From Emcibacter sp048269205 (lineage in GTDB: Bacteria > Pseudomonadota > Alphaproteobacteria > Sphingomonadales > Emcibacteraceae), in assembly GCF_048269205.1 (NCBI RefSeq), contig NZ_JBLXJC010000001.1, positions 1,488,001-1,552,000 of the forward strand: DNA of 64,000 bases. The letters are read 5' to 3'. The notes below the pieces were generated by a model. It saw only the letters and a program-made list of their open reading frames with translations, had not been told where the DNA came from and did not search any database. Each line of letters begins with the position of its first letter. The first letter of the stretch is position 1. The position numbers and the translations under genes were made by a program. This document shows positions 34,291 to 42,891 of this stretch, one piece after another.

Positions 34291-35834
34291 CAGGCTTCTG
34301 CCTCCACATATCTCGGGAACACACCTTCCGGCTTTTCCATCGGGGTTCCACTGGTCAGGCGGCCGGTTTGACCAAGTTCGGCAAAACCGCGTTTGTCTGC
34401 AGGAAGCTGAAGCTGATCAAGAAGCCTTGATGCAGACTCCGGCATAATCGCCTGGGTCAGAATACCCACCTGGCGGATCACTTCCGCGGTAACATAAAGT
34501 ACAGTACCCATACGCTTCGGGTCGGTCTTCTTCAGGGCCCAGGGTTCCTGCGCAGTGAAATAGCTGTTGGCGTCCCCGACAATCTTCCAGATGACCTCCA
34601 GCGCCTGATTGAAAGACTGCTGGTCCATTTTTTCCCGCACCCGGTCCAGAAGGGCATCGGCGGCTGCAAGGATTTCCAGGTCGGCATCGCTAAACTCGCC
34701 AGGAGTTGGTATTTCCGCCGCGCAGTTCTTGAATATCATGCTCAGGGAGCGCTGGGCCAGATTACCGAGGTCATTGGCCAGATCGCTGTTGATACGATTG
34801 ATCATGGCCTGTCGGGAAAAATCCCCGTCATTGCCGAAGGGCACTTCGCGCATCAGGAAATAACGTACCTGATCAAGACCGAATTCCTCAACGATCTCGA
34901 AGGGGTCAATTACATTGCCGACGGATTTGGAAATTTTCTGGCCTTCATTGGTCCACCAGCCATGGGCGAAAACCCTTTTTGGCGGTTCGATATCTGCCGC
35001 CATCAGGAAGGCGGGCCAATAGACCGCATGGAAGCGCAGGATATCCTTGCCCACCATATGGACATCAGCCGGCCAGAATTTGCTGAAACTTTCACTGTCC
35101 GTATCCGGATAGCCCACGGCCGTCATATAGTTGGTCAGGGCGTCAATCCAGACATACATAATATGTTTGTCATTACCCGGCACGGGAATACCCCAGGAAA
35201 AGCTGGTGCGGGAGATGGAAAGATCACGAAGGCCGCTTTCAACAAAGCTCTTCACTTCATTTTTGCGGCTTTTGGGCAGAACCGTTTCCGGGATCTGCTC
35301 ATACCAGTCCAGAAGCTTCTCGCCCCAGGCGCTGAGCTTGAAGAAATAACTTTCCTCCTCAACCCATTCTACAGGGGCGCCGGTCGGGGCCAGTTTTTCG
35401 CCGCCCTCGCCGTCAATCAGTTCCCCTTCGGCAAAATAAGCCTCGTCCCGTACGCTGTACCATCCGGCATATTTATCGAGATAGATGTTGCCGCTTTCTT
35501 CCAGCTTCCGCCACAAAGCCTGGCAGGCCTTTTTATGCCGCTCTTCTGTGGTACGGATGAAGTCGTCATGGGAGTAATTCATGAACTCTGCCAGAGTACG
35601 GAACCTTTGCGATACTTCGTTGCAGAACTCGATTGGCGTTTTGCCTGCCGCCTGGGCGGATTTTTCCACCTTCTGGCCATGTTCGTCAGTACCGGTCAGG
35701 AACATGACATCATAGCCGTCAAGACGTTTGAAGCGGGCCAGAAAATCACAGGCCAGCGTGGTATAGGCGTGCCCGATGTGCGGCTTGTCATTGACATAAT
35801 AAATGGGCGTCGTGATGTAAAAGGCAGGCGCCAT
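34290..35834 (-). CDS. metG: Methionyl-tRNA synthetase
   Basis: A 514-residue class I synthetase. The HIGH motif is exact in NDKPHIGHAYTTLACDF, and KMSKS appears as KISKS (EGQKISKSVGNVIDP). The connecting insertion lacks the CxxC zinc knuckles, and the C-terminal tRNA-binding domain of E. coli MetRS is absent, as is usual for the shorter alphaproteobacterial type. It ends by overlapping tatD by one base and starts 36 bases after holB, in the middle of the operon. Confidence 0.96.
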   Translation of the reverse strand: MAPAFYITTPIYYVNDKPHIGHAYTTLACDFLARFKRLDGYDVMFLTGTDEHGQKVEKSAQAAGKTPIEFCNEVSQRFRTLAEFMNYSHDDFIRTTEERHKKACQALWRKLEESGNIYLDKYAGWYSVRDEAYFAEGELIDGEGGEKLAPTGAPVEWVEEESYFFKLSAWGEKLLDWYEQIPETVLPKSRKNEVKSFVESGLRDLSISRTSFSWGIPVPGNDKHIMYVWIDALTNYMTAVGYPDTDSESFSKFWPADVHMVGKDILRFHAVYWPAFLMAADIEPPKRVFAHGWWTNEGQKISKSVGNVIDPFEIVEEFGLDQVRYFLMREVPFGNDGDFSRQAMINRINSDLANDLGNLAQRSLSMIFKNCAAEIPTPGEFSDADLEILAAADALLDRVREKMDQQSFNQALEVIWKIVGDANSYFTAQEPWALKKTDPKRMGTVLYVTAEVIRQVGILTQAIMPESASRLLDQLQLPADKRGFAELGQTGRLTSGTPMEKPEGVFPRYVEAEA

Positions 35835-35870
35835 ATTCTTCGTCTCTCCGGTAAAAACTCTTTAACTCTG

Positions 35871-36992
35871 TCAGGCCCGAAGCGACTGGCTGATCATGGC
35901 AAAAATGTTCAGCACAACCTGCTTGCGATCAAGATTGACCGCGTCGGTGCGGGCCAGTATATGCGAACCCTTTTCCCATAGCTCGACCCATTGATCAAGC
36001 GGTAATCTCTGCCCCAGAGACTTCATGAGTTCCAGCTCTCCATCGAGAATTTCGGCAATTTCATGCCCCTCACCGGCATTGACACGGACCAGCCTGTTAA
36101 AAAAGCGGGTCAGCAGGTCTGTAAAGAGCCCGAAGCGATCCTTGTTCTTGGCCCCGGCCAGATCATCGGCGAGAGCATGCAGCGCAGGAATATTCATAGC
36201 CGGAAGAAGCGACATCAGGCTGAGAATTTGACCATAAAGTTCCAGCCCCTTTTGTTCGGCCAGTGTAATGGCATATCCCGGGCTTCCCTCACTGAGCAAT
36301 GCACATCCCTGAACTTCCCCGGCTGGAAGGGACGGATACTGACGGCCGACAACCTGGCTGACCTCGTTGAATTCCAGCGGCATGAGCCTGAGCTGACGGC
36401 AGCGCGACCTGATGGTCGGCAGAAGCCGGCCCGGTGCATGGGCAAGGACAAACAGAATGGAATTGGAGGGCGGTTCCTCCAGGATCTTCAACAGGGCGTT
36501 TGCGGCATTGCGGTTCAGTTCGTCGGCGCTATCCACAATGGCAACACGCCATCCTCCCTCGCCCGAGGTGGTATTGTAAAATCCCTGCAGCCGGCGCACG
36601 TCATTGACCAGAATTTCATTTCTTTTCTTGCCCGTTTTGTCATCCACGGAACGTTCGATACTGATGAGGTCCGGATGACTTCCCGCCGTAATCCGGTGAT
36701 TAACCGGGCTTTCCGGATCCGTTTCCAGGCTTTCGGGACACACCGGTTCGAGTACATCGCCAAACAGGCCGGGACCTTCGTTCGATACAGGAGGGTTGTG
36801 TAGAAGAAAGCGAGCCATGGTATAGGCAAGCGAGGCCTTGCCGACACCGCGAGGGCCGGTGATCAGCCAGGCATGATGCAGTTTGCCCGCAGTGAAGGCA
36901 TCAAGGAAAAGATCCTGGGCATGGCTGTGGCCGACGACTTTTCTGCATTGCCTTGACGGGGGTACATCCTCGATATCCACGTTTGCTGTCAC
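35871..36992 (-). CDS. holB: DNA polymerase III subunit delta'
   Basis: A 373-residue AAA+ clamp-loader subunit. The P-loop is LITGPRGVGKASLAYTMARFLL; the SRC sensor is present as TIRSRCRQLRLMPL, after IVDSADELNRNAANALLKILEEPPSNSILFVLAH. It helps load the sliding clamp onto DNA. A 4-base overlap with tmk upstream gives the standard tmk-holB pair. Confidence 0.95.
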   Translation of the reverse strand: MTANVDIEDVPPSRQCRKVVGHSHAQDLFLDAFTAGKLHHAWLITGPRGVGKASLAYTMARFLLHNPPVSNEGPGLFGDVLEPVCPESLETDPESPVNHRITAGSHPDLISIERSVDDKTGKKRNEILVNDVRRLQGFYNTTSGEGGWRVAIVDSADELNRNAANALLKILEEPPSNSILFVLAHAPGRLLPTIRSRCRQLRLMPLEFNEVSQVVGRQYPSLPAGEVQGCALLSEGSPGYAITLAEQKGLELYGQILSLMSLLPAMNIPALHALADDLAGAKNKDRFGLFTDLLTRFFNRLVRVNAGEGHEIAEILDGELELMKSLGQRLPLDQWVELWEKGSHILARTDAVNLDRKQVVLNIFAMISQSLRA

Positions 36993-37654
36993 TTTCCGAA
37001 AAACCTGTCACAGATCACTTGTGCAATATGTCCGGCAATCAGGTCAATACCGCCTTCGGCGTCAACGACAGTTATACGGTCCGGGTTTTTGCGGGCAATA
37101 TCCAGAAAAGAATTTCTCAATGTTTGATGAAACTCTTCCCCCATACGCTCATAGCGGTCTTCCCGGGTTTGCCGGTCTTCCAGGTCTTCCCGATGCCGCG
37201 CCCTGTTCAGGCCCAGCTTTACACCGCCATCCAGCAGGATGGTCAGGTCGGGCCAGAAATCACCGGTCACCAGACGGTGAATCTCAAGAATCTTGTCAAT
37301 ATTCTGCCCTTGTCCATAGCCCTGATAGGCCAGCGTGCTGTCTGCATAACGGTCGCATATCACCCAGGCGCCACGTTTGAGCGCTGGCAGGATGGTTTCC
37401 TCAAGATGTTGCGCCCTGGCCGCGTAATGCAGCAGGGTTTCGGTCATGGCACACCATTTGTCTGTACCGCCTGTGACCAGAAGGTGGCGGATTTCTTCTG
37501 CACCGGGGGAGCCCCCGGGCTCCCGGGTCAGGACGACATCCACACCCCGGGATTCCAGAAAGCGGCGAAGTTCCATGGCCTGGGTTGACTTGCCGACACC
37601 TTCACCGCCTTCAAATGTTATGAATTTTCCACGGTAGTCGCTACTCATCACCAT
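36989..37654 (-). CDS. tmk: Thymidylate kinase
   Basis: A 221-residue kinase that converts dTMP to dTDP. P-loop FEGGEGVGKSTQ; the DR(Y/H) motif is in VICDRYADSTLAYQGYGQG; LTREPGGSPGAEEIR is the substrate-binding DRX-type segment. Two starts are close together, 37654 (MVMSSDYRG) and 37648 (MSSDYRG, with GGAA at better spacing); either is possible. It overlaps the dacA end by 14 bases and holB by 4. Confidence 0.95.
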   Translation of the reverse strand: MVMSSDYRGKFITFEGGEGVGKSTQAMELRRFLESRGVDVVLTREPGGSPGAEEIRHLLVTGGTDKWCAMTETLLHYAARAQHLEETILPALKRGAWVICDRYADSTLAYQGYGQGQNIDKILEIHRLVTGDFWPDLTILLDGGVKLGLNRARHREDLEDRQTREDRYERMGEEFHQTLRNSFLDIARKNPDRITVVDAEGGIDLIAGHIAQVICDRFFGK

Positions 37655-38837
37655 TTCCGCTGGGCCCGAGAAGCAAATAGTCGAAGGCGGCTTTCAATCT
37701 GCTGAAACCGCTAAGTTCCGGGACATCGTGACCGGCGACCAGCGGATAGGTAATCGGCTTCATGTCTGCGGATGTGATCTCGAGGGTGGCAATGGGCTGT
37801 CCTTTGACGACGGGGGCGCGAATGGGGCCATCATACACCACCTTCACTTTCATCCTGCGTCGGGCGTGCTTGCTCAGGGACAGGATAACATCCTGTTCAA
37901 TCACAAGCGGCACCAGGCTGGATTCACCCAGCCAGACACTGGCCTGATGGGTCTTCGGCAGTTCCTGTCCCGCTTCCAGCAGGGGATATATATCGAAATT
38001 CCTGAAACCATAGTTGAGAAGACGTTCGGATTCCCGGGCCCGCATTTTTTCGCTGGTCATGCCATTCAGAACCAGGATCAGCCGCCGGCCGTCTTTGACC
38101 GCAGAGGCGGTAAGGCCGTATCCGCCCGCTTCCGTATGGCCGGTTTTCAAACCGTCCGCTTCTTTCATGCTGTAGAGAATGGGATTGCGGTTTGACTGGG
38201 GAATATTGGCGTAGGTAAAGCTCTTTTCCGCGAACATGGGATAATATTCAGGGAAATTCTTGATCATGGCCTGGGCCAGGATCGCCAGATCCCGTGCTGT
38301 CATATAGTGCTCTTCGTCCGGCCAGCCATTCACATTGGTAAAGTGGCTGTTGTTCATGCCAAGTTCCGCAGCTTTGGCATTCATCCACTCCACAAAGATA
38401 TCGGGAGACCCGGCGATGCCCTCGGCCAGCACCACGCAGGCATCATTGCCGCTCTGGACAATAATACCCAGCAGGAGTTCGCGAACGGTTACCTTGTCGC
38501 CGGCATTGAGAAACATGGTGGAACCCTGCAGACGCCATTTTCGATAAGTCGGCTCGCTGACCTCGAAAACATCATTCAGAGTGATGACACCGTCTTTCAG
38601 TTTCTCAAACGCCAGATAAACGGTCATCAGCTTGCTCATGGAAGACGGCGGCATGGAGGTATCGGCGTCTTTTTCGAACAGGACGGCGCCGGTTGAGCCT
38701 TCTATCAGAATGGCTTCTTCCGCAGCGGTCCTGATGGACTGGGCGGAGGCACCAGCAGAACCGGCGGCAAACAGCAACAGTGCCAGCCCCAGCAACCTTA
38801 GTGTGGATGCCATATGTCTTCCAAATTTATTAATCAT
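37641..38837 (-). CDS. dacA: D-alanyl-D-alanine carboxypeptidase (DacA/PBP5 type)
   Basis: 398 residues from the ATG at 38837; the ATG at 38813 (MASTLRLLGLALLLF) gives a tidier signal peptide and has GGAAG before it, so it is an equal alternative. A signal peptide is followed by the penicillin-binding motifs SMSK (SxxK), SGND (SxN) and KTGHTEAGG (KTG), then a PBP5 C-terminal beta domain and an amphipathic C-terminal anchor (LSGFSRLKAAFDYLLL). It trims the terminal D-alanine of peptidoglycan pentapeptides. It lies 26 bases downstream of rlpA. Confidence 0.93.
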   Translation of the reverse strand: MINKFGRHMASTLRLLGLALLLFAAGSAGASAQSIRTAAEEAILIEGSTGAVLFEKDADTSMPPSSMSKLMTVYLAFEKLKDGVITLNDVFEVSEPTYRKWRLQGSTMFLNAGDKVTVRELLLGIIVQSGNDACVVLAEGIAGSPDIFVEWMNAKAAELGMNNSHFTNVNGWPDEEHYMTARDLAILAQAMIKNFPEYYPMFAEKSFTYANIPQSNRNPILYSMKEADGLKTGHTEAGGYGLTASAVKDGRRLILVLNGMTSEKMRARESERLLNYGFRNFDIYPLLEAGQELPKTHQASVWLGESSLVPLVIEQDVILSLSKHARRRMKVKVVYDGPIRAPVVKGQPIATLEITSADMKPITYPLVAGHDVPELSGFSRLKAAFDYLLLGPSGNGDE

Positions 38838-38863
38838 TCCTCGTCCCGTTATCCGGTTATTTA

Positions 38864-39763
38864 TCAATCCAATACAATACGTGCGGTATTATGTCCCCAG
38901 GCCAGCGCTCTGCCAAGTGTTTCATCAGCCCGCTCCCTCGAGGCAAGTGGTCCGATCCGGACACGATAGAGTTTCTGTCCATTGACATTCACAAGCTCCA
39001 GAAGGGTCTGACCTACATGGCGGATGTCATCCGCCACCATCTTTGCCCTGTTTTTGTCAGAGAAAGCGCCGACCTGAACATACATGTTTTCTTCCTCTGC
39101 GGCACTGTTTCCTGCAGCAGGCGCCTCCTGTTCAAGCGTCTCGACTATCACTTTTTCCAATGCCGCCGCACCAGGTGCATTTGTTGCCACCGGTGCTGCA
39201 TCGGCAACGACAACCGGCGCCGGTGCCTCCCGTGATGCTGTTGTCACCGGAGCCTGCTTTTCAGGCTGGCGCTTCCGGGCAAAGGCGGCAGTGGGCGGGG
39301 CATCCGGGCCGGGTACGATTTCCACCCGAACCCGTGTTACACCCTGTTTTTCAAAACCAAGCAACTGGGCAGACCTGCGGGAAACATCAATCAGGCGGTC
39401 GCCGACAAACGGACCCCGGTCATTGACCCTGAGAATCAACGAGCGTCCGTTTTCCTTGTTGGTTACCCGCACATAACTGGGCATCGGTAAAGTGGTATGC
39501 GCCGCTGTCAGGGCGTTCATATTGAACGTTTCCCCGTTGGCTGTTTTGCGTCCGTGAAATTTCGGGCCATACCAGGAAGCCAGTCCCTCGGCCACATAGT
39601 CCGGGTCCTCTTTCGGTACATAAACCTTGCCGGCAACTTTATAGGGGTTGCCCACCTTGTATTCGCCGCCGCTCTGGCTGACCGGAGCGCCACCCGGCAC
39701 AGAGGAACATGCCGCAAGGGCGGTCATCAGAGCCAGCAATGATATATGGCGCAGCATTCTCAT
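38864..39763 (-). CDS. rlpA: Septal ring lytic transglycosylase RlpA, SPOR-containing lipoprotein
   Basis: 299 residues. The lipobox is ALAAC (C19) after a short signal peptide. The double-psi beta-barrel of RlpA is at about 58-150 (EGLASWYGPKFHGRKTANGETFNMNALTAAHTTLPMPSYVRVTN, VRVNDRGPFVGDR), an Ala/Pro-rich linker follows, and a SPOR domain is at about 226-297 (NMYVQVGAFSDKNRAKMVADDI). It cleaves denuded septal glycan. Overlapping 4-base junctions with the lytic transglycosylase gene mark one transcription unit. Confidence 0.95.
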   Translation of the reverse strand: MRMLRHISLLALMTALAACSSVPGGAPVSQSGGEYKVGNPYKVAGKVYVPKEDPDYVAEGLASWYGPKFHGRKTANGETFNMNALTAAHTTLPMPSYVRVTNKENGRSLILRVNDRGPFVGDRLIDVSRRSAQLLGFEKQGVTRVRVEIVPGPDAPPTAAFARKRQPEKQAPVTTASREAPAPVVVADAAPVATNAPGAAALEKVIVETLEQEAPAAGNSAAEEENMYVQVGAFSDKNRAKMVADDIRHVGQTLLELVNVNGQKLYRVRIGPLASRERADETLGRALAWGHNTARIVLD

Positions 39764-40806
39764 CTCAGTTCATCTGCCAGCAGGCTGACACCAAGAGCAT
39801 AAAAGTTTGAACAGTTATATCGCAGAATAGAGCGGAAATTTTCATAGGTCAGATAAGCCGGACCGTCTTTACCCGCGGGCATTACCAGAGATGCCTTGAA
39901 GGGCCGCTCCCCCACATCGGGCAAATCGCCACCAAATTTACTTTTGACACCAAGAGCTTTCCATTCATCCAGGGATAACTGCTTGCTGTGATCCTTGAGC
40001 GCCCGGCGGCAGCTCTTGATTTTTCCGGTTTGTTGTACTTTTTCCCAGAGACCGTCCACATCTTCCGGCAGGGTTACTTCCCTGCCCCAAGTCTGGTCTT
40101 CACGCCAGCCATGTCTTTTCAGGTAATTGGCAATAGAGGCGAATACATCGGATTCATTGACCCAGATGTCCTTGCGGCCGTCCTGGTCAAAATCATAAGC
40201 ATAGGAATAGAAGCTTGAAGGCATGAACTGCCCTTGCCCCATGGCGCCGGCCCAGCTGCCTTTCATATCCTCAGGAGAAATATGACCTTCGTCGAGGATT
40301 TTGAGGGCGCGCAAAAGCTCTTTACGGAAATAGGTCGGCCGGCGCATGTCATAAGCCAGCGTCGTCAGGGCGGCAATGACACTGTACCCGCCGGTATAGC
40401 TGCCATAGTTGGTCTCCATGCCCCAGATTGCGGCGATAAAGCGTTCCTGGACACCCATGCTCTGTGCCACCGGGGAAAGAAGTCCGGAAAATTCGCTGAT
40501 CTTTTCCCGCCCCTTGGCAATCCGCGTCGGGCTGACCCGGCGGCTGATATATTGTGCATAAGTCTGGGTGAATTCCGGCTGCCGGCGATCCAGCTCGATG
40601 ATTTTGGGAATCGGCGCCACATTTGTGAAGGCCGTCTCGAGGGTTCCCGGGCTGATCCCCTGTTCCAGCGCCTCTTGTTTCAGGTCGGCCAGCCAAACTT
40701 CGAAAGGCTGGGGATTGTCAGGGACAGATTTTTCTTCGGCTCTGAGTGAAGACAAAGAAACGACAACAGCAAGGATAAAGCTGAGCAATATTCCGGTTAT
40801 TTTCAC
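39760..40806 (-). CDS. Lytic murein transglycosylase (MltB/SLT type)
   Basis: A 348-residue periplasmic enzyme with a signal peptide ending near LRAEE. The MltB-type core holds the catalytic glutamate in IWGMETNYGSYTGG, then GSWAGAMGQGQFMPSSFYSYAYDFDQDGRKDIW and the C-terminal YNCSNFYALGVSLLADELR. It cuts glycan strands to anhydro-MurNAc ends, the substrates recycled through AnmK (10325-11464). It leads the long minus-strand run and has a 243-base upstream region shared with the tRNA gene. Confidence 0.93.
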   Translation of the reverse strand: MKITGILLSFILAVVVSLSSLRAEEKSVPDNPQPFEVWLADLKQEALEQGISPGTLETAFTNVAPIPKIIELDRRQPEFTQTYAQYISRRVSPTRIAKGREKISEFSGLLSPVAQSMGVQERFIAAIWGMETNYGSYTGGYSVIAALTTLAYDMRRPTYFRKELLRALKILDEGHISPEDMKGSWAGAMGQGQFMPSSFYSYAYDFDQDGRKDIWVNESDVFASIANYLKRHGWREDQTWGREVTLPEDVDGLWEKVQQTGKIKSCRRALKDHSKQLSLDEWKALGVKSKFGGDLPDVGERPFKASLVMPAGKDGPAYLTYENFRSILRYNCSNFYALGVSLLADELR

Positions 40807-40983
40807 GCTGCACGGACCTCGATGGCTGAATTATATGATATTACCGCTGGTTATGGCTTGATCATCGTCAAAAATCGTGACCATATCAAGGCATAAAAGA
40901 CCATCTGCAGTATATTTTCAACCCATTAATAGGACATTACCGGCCAGACAATACAACATTACCGTATTGTGACGAATTCGGTC

Positions 40984-41012
40984 TTGACCTGATGGAGTCT
41001 ATGGGATAAATC
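40984..41012 (+). promoter_or_regulatory. Possible promoter for tRNA-Ser
   Basis: TTGACC (40984-40989), a 17-base spacer and TAAATC (41007-41012), about 38 bases before the tRNA 5' end. The -35 matches five of six positions; the -10 is weak (three of six). Confidence 0.35.
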
Positions 41013-41049
41013 CTTGGCCCATTGCATTTCAATTCAGCACACGGATCAC

Positions 41050-41139
41050 GGAGAGGTGGCAGAGCGGTTGAATGCACCGGTCTTGAAAACCGGCATGGGT
41101 GCAAGCCCATCGTGGGTTCGAATCCCACCCTCTCCGCCA
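41050..41139 (+). tRNA. tRNA-Ser (anticodon UGA)
   Basis: A 90-base gene folding as a class II tRNA. The acceptor stem is GGAGAGG/CCTCTCC with discriminator G and an encoded CCA (41137-41139). The anticodon stem CCGGT/ACCGG carries the loop CTTGAAA, giving anticodon UGA (reads UCA and other UCN). A long variable arm (GGGTGCAAGCCC) and the T-arm GGTTCGAATCC are present. Reading frames that run across it are not genes. Confidence 0.97.
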
Positions 41140-41196
41140 TTAACCTGTCGCAATTTTATCTTCATCCTTACAGGACTGATATCAGCCCCGTATCAG

Positions 41197-41225
41197 TTGC
41201 ATCTCGGTTGTGGGTATATTATATT
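41197..41225 (+). promoter_or_regulatory. Possible promoter of the MarR-GNAT gene
   Basis: TTGCAT (41197-41202), a 17-base spacer and TATATT (41220-41225), four of six matches at -35 and five of six at -10. The start of transcription would fall near 41232, inside the palindrome at 41221-41239, so a bound regulator would block it. Confidence 0.35.
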
Positions 41226-41239
41226 GACTTTGTCAATAT
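41221..41239. promoter_or_regulatory. Palindromic operator ATATTGAC-TTT-GTCAATAT
   Basis: Perfect 8-bp arms with a 3-base spacer, ending 19 bases before the start codon of a gene that encodes a MarR-type DNA-binding domain. The size and position match MarR operators, so autoregulation is likely. Confidence 0.55.
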
Positions 41240-41258
41240 ATATTATGGGATAAGCAAT

Positions 41259-42182
41259 ATGATTGCTGATGATGTCACTTCATTTCGCGAATTCAACCGG
41301 TTCCATACACGTCTGGTCGGCGCCCTGAACGAACACCTGCTTTCTTCCGGCTTTTCCCTGCCCCAGGTCCGCGTGCTCTACGAAATCGGCATCGCGCGAA
41401 AGGGGCAGGCCCCTTCTGCTCAGGACCTGGCGACATCTCTGAACATGGATCCGGGTTACCTTAGCCGTCTGGCCTCAGGTCTTGAGGAACAGGGTTTGAT
41501 TGCCCGTACTCCGTCTGTGGATAACGCCAAGCGCCTCGCACTCACTCTTACCCCGACCGGTAAGGAAACCTATGAGAAGTTGAATAACGCCTCTGTCCGG
41601 GAAGTGGAATCTTTCATGTCTCCGCTCTCTGCAAGAGAACGACGTGAATTGATCGGAGCGATGACACGAATCCGCCGACTTCTGGGCGATCTATCCCGGG
41701 AAAAGACATTCATTCTACGTGATCCCGAACCGGGTGATCTCAGCTGGGTCACCAGCCGGCAGGCGCACCTTTATACAAAGGAATACGGCTGGGACTGGAC
41801 CTTCGAAGGACTGGTTGCTGAAATTATCGGCCGGTTTATACATGACTATGATCCCGAAAAAGATCGTTGCTGGATTGCCGAAAGCGAAGGCGAGATTGTC
41901 GGATCTGTTTTTGTTGTACGCGAGAATGAAGAGACGGCAAGGCTTCGTCTTCTTTATGTCGAGCCCGGTGCGCGGGGGTTGGGTCTCGGCGCGCGACTGG
42001 TTGATGAATGCATCCGTTTTGCCGGAAACAAGGGGTATAAAAAAATGGTTCTCTGGACCAATGATATCCTGGTCTCCGCCCGACGGATATATGAAGCCGC
42101 CGGTTTCAACCTGATAGAAGAAGATCCTCATCACAACTTTGGCAAAGATCTTGTGGGTCAGGTATGGGAGCGCCCGCTTTGA
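41259..42182 (+). CDS. MarR-type regulator fused to GNAT acetyltransferase
   Basis: 307 residues in two domains. Residues about 1-145 are MarR winged helix (SLPQVRVLYEIGIARKGQ, SAQDLATSLNMDPGYLSRLASGLEEQGLIARTP, NAKRLALTLTPTGKETY). Residues about 150-307 are GNAT, with the acetyl-CoA loop in LLYVEPGARGLGLGARLVDECIRFA and the typical YEAAGFNLIEE. Such fusions occur in many bacteria; the acetylated ligand is unknown. Start at 41259: the frame remains open further up, but that would cross the tRNA. The palindrome just upstream suggests it represses itself. Confidence 0.9.
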   Translation: MIADDVTSFREFNRFHTRLVGALNEHLLSSGFSLPQVRVLYEIGIARKGQAPSAQDLATSLNMDPGYLSRLASGLEEQGLIARTPSVDNAKRLALTLTPTGKETYEKLNNASVREVESFMSPLSARERRELIGAMTRIRRLLGDLSREKTFILRDPEPGDLSWVTSRQAHLYTKEYGWDWTFEGLVAEIIGRFIHDYDPEKDRCWIAESEGEIVGSVFVVRENEETARLRLLYVEPGARGLGLGARLVDECIRFAGNKGYKKMVLWTNDILVSARRIYEAAGFNLIEEDPHHNFGKDLVGQVWERPL

Positions 42183-42282
42183 AGTTTTGAAGTAGCGCAG
42201 GCCTCCTGCACCAGCTGTATTTGATATCATCTTGCCTACTGCTATGTATAACCAGTAAATTTTTGATAATCTGGAGGCTCTG

Positions 42283-42870
42283 ATGCAGACACTTGAAACT
42301 GATCGACTGATCCTGAGGCCCTTCTGCCAAAATGATCTGGACTTTCTGGATTATCTGCATGGTGACATGGATGTCATGCGTTACACGCTTGGCCGCGTCC
42401 GCACACACGAGGAAAACAAGGCCTATCTTGACCTGGTAATGCAGTTACACGAGCAAGACGGCACCGGTCCCTATATGGTTATACGAAAATCGGATAACCA
42501 TCCGCTCGGGCGTTGCGGGTTCAGTCATTTCTACGGCTATGAAAAAGATGGCGCAGACTATTTCTATTGGGAAACCATCTATAACGGTCCCGAGGACGAA
42601 CGTAAAAAATCCAAACTGGAAATCGGATACAGCTTCACGAAAGAATCCTGGGGGCACGGATATGCCACCGAAGCCGCGCTGAGAGTCCGTGATCACGGAT
42701 TCGGCGATCGTCGCTACACAAGTCTTTGTTCACTTATCATGAAAGAAAATACCGCTTCCAGAAATGTTGCAGAACGCCTTGGGTTTAATTTGCAGGGGGA
42801 AATGTTTATTCATGACCAGCCGGCCCTGGAGTATGGCATGACTCTGGATCATTGGGTGCAGGAGAACTGA
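42283..42870 (+). CDS. GNAT family N-acetyltransferase (RimJ/RimL-like)
   Basis: 195 residues with the opening METDRLILRPF-like sequence MQTLETDRLILRPFCQNDLDFLDYL, GRCGFSHFYGYEKDGADYFYWE, the acetyl-CoA motif ESWGHGYATEAALRVRDHGFG, and ENTASRNVAERLGFNLQGE. This subgroup acetylates protein N-termini or small amines; the substrate is unknown. CTGGAGG precedes the ATG at good spacing. It stands 100 bases after the MarR-GNAT gene and may be transcribed separately. Confidence 0.88.
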   Translation: MQTLETDRLILRPFCQNDLDFLDYLHGDMDVMRYTLGRVRTHEENKAYLDLVMQLHEQDGTGPYMVIRKSDNHPLGRCGFSHFYGYEKDGADYFYWETIYNGPEDERKKSKLEIGYSFTKESWGHGYATEAALRVRDHGFGDRRYTSLCSLIMKENTASRNVAERLGFNLQGEMFIHDQPALEYGMTLDHWVQEN

Positions 42871-42891
42871 TCCATACATCAGTTGGAAGGC

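Noticed and set aside
41022..41258. Upstream extension of the MarR-GNAT gene
   Set aside because: It would translate through tRNA-Ser; the ATG at 41259 begins the MarR domain.
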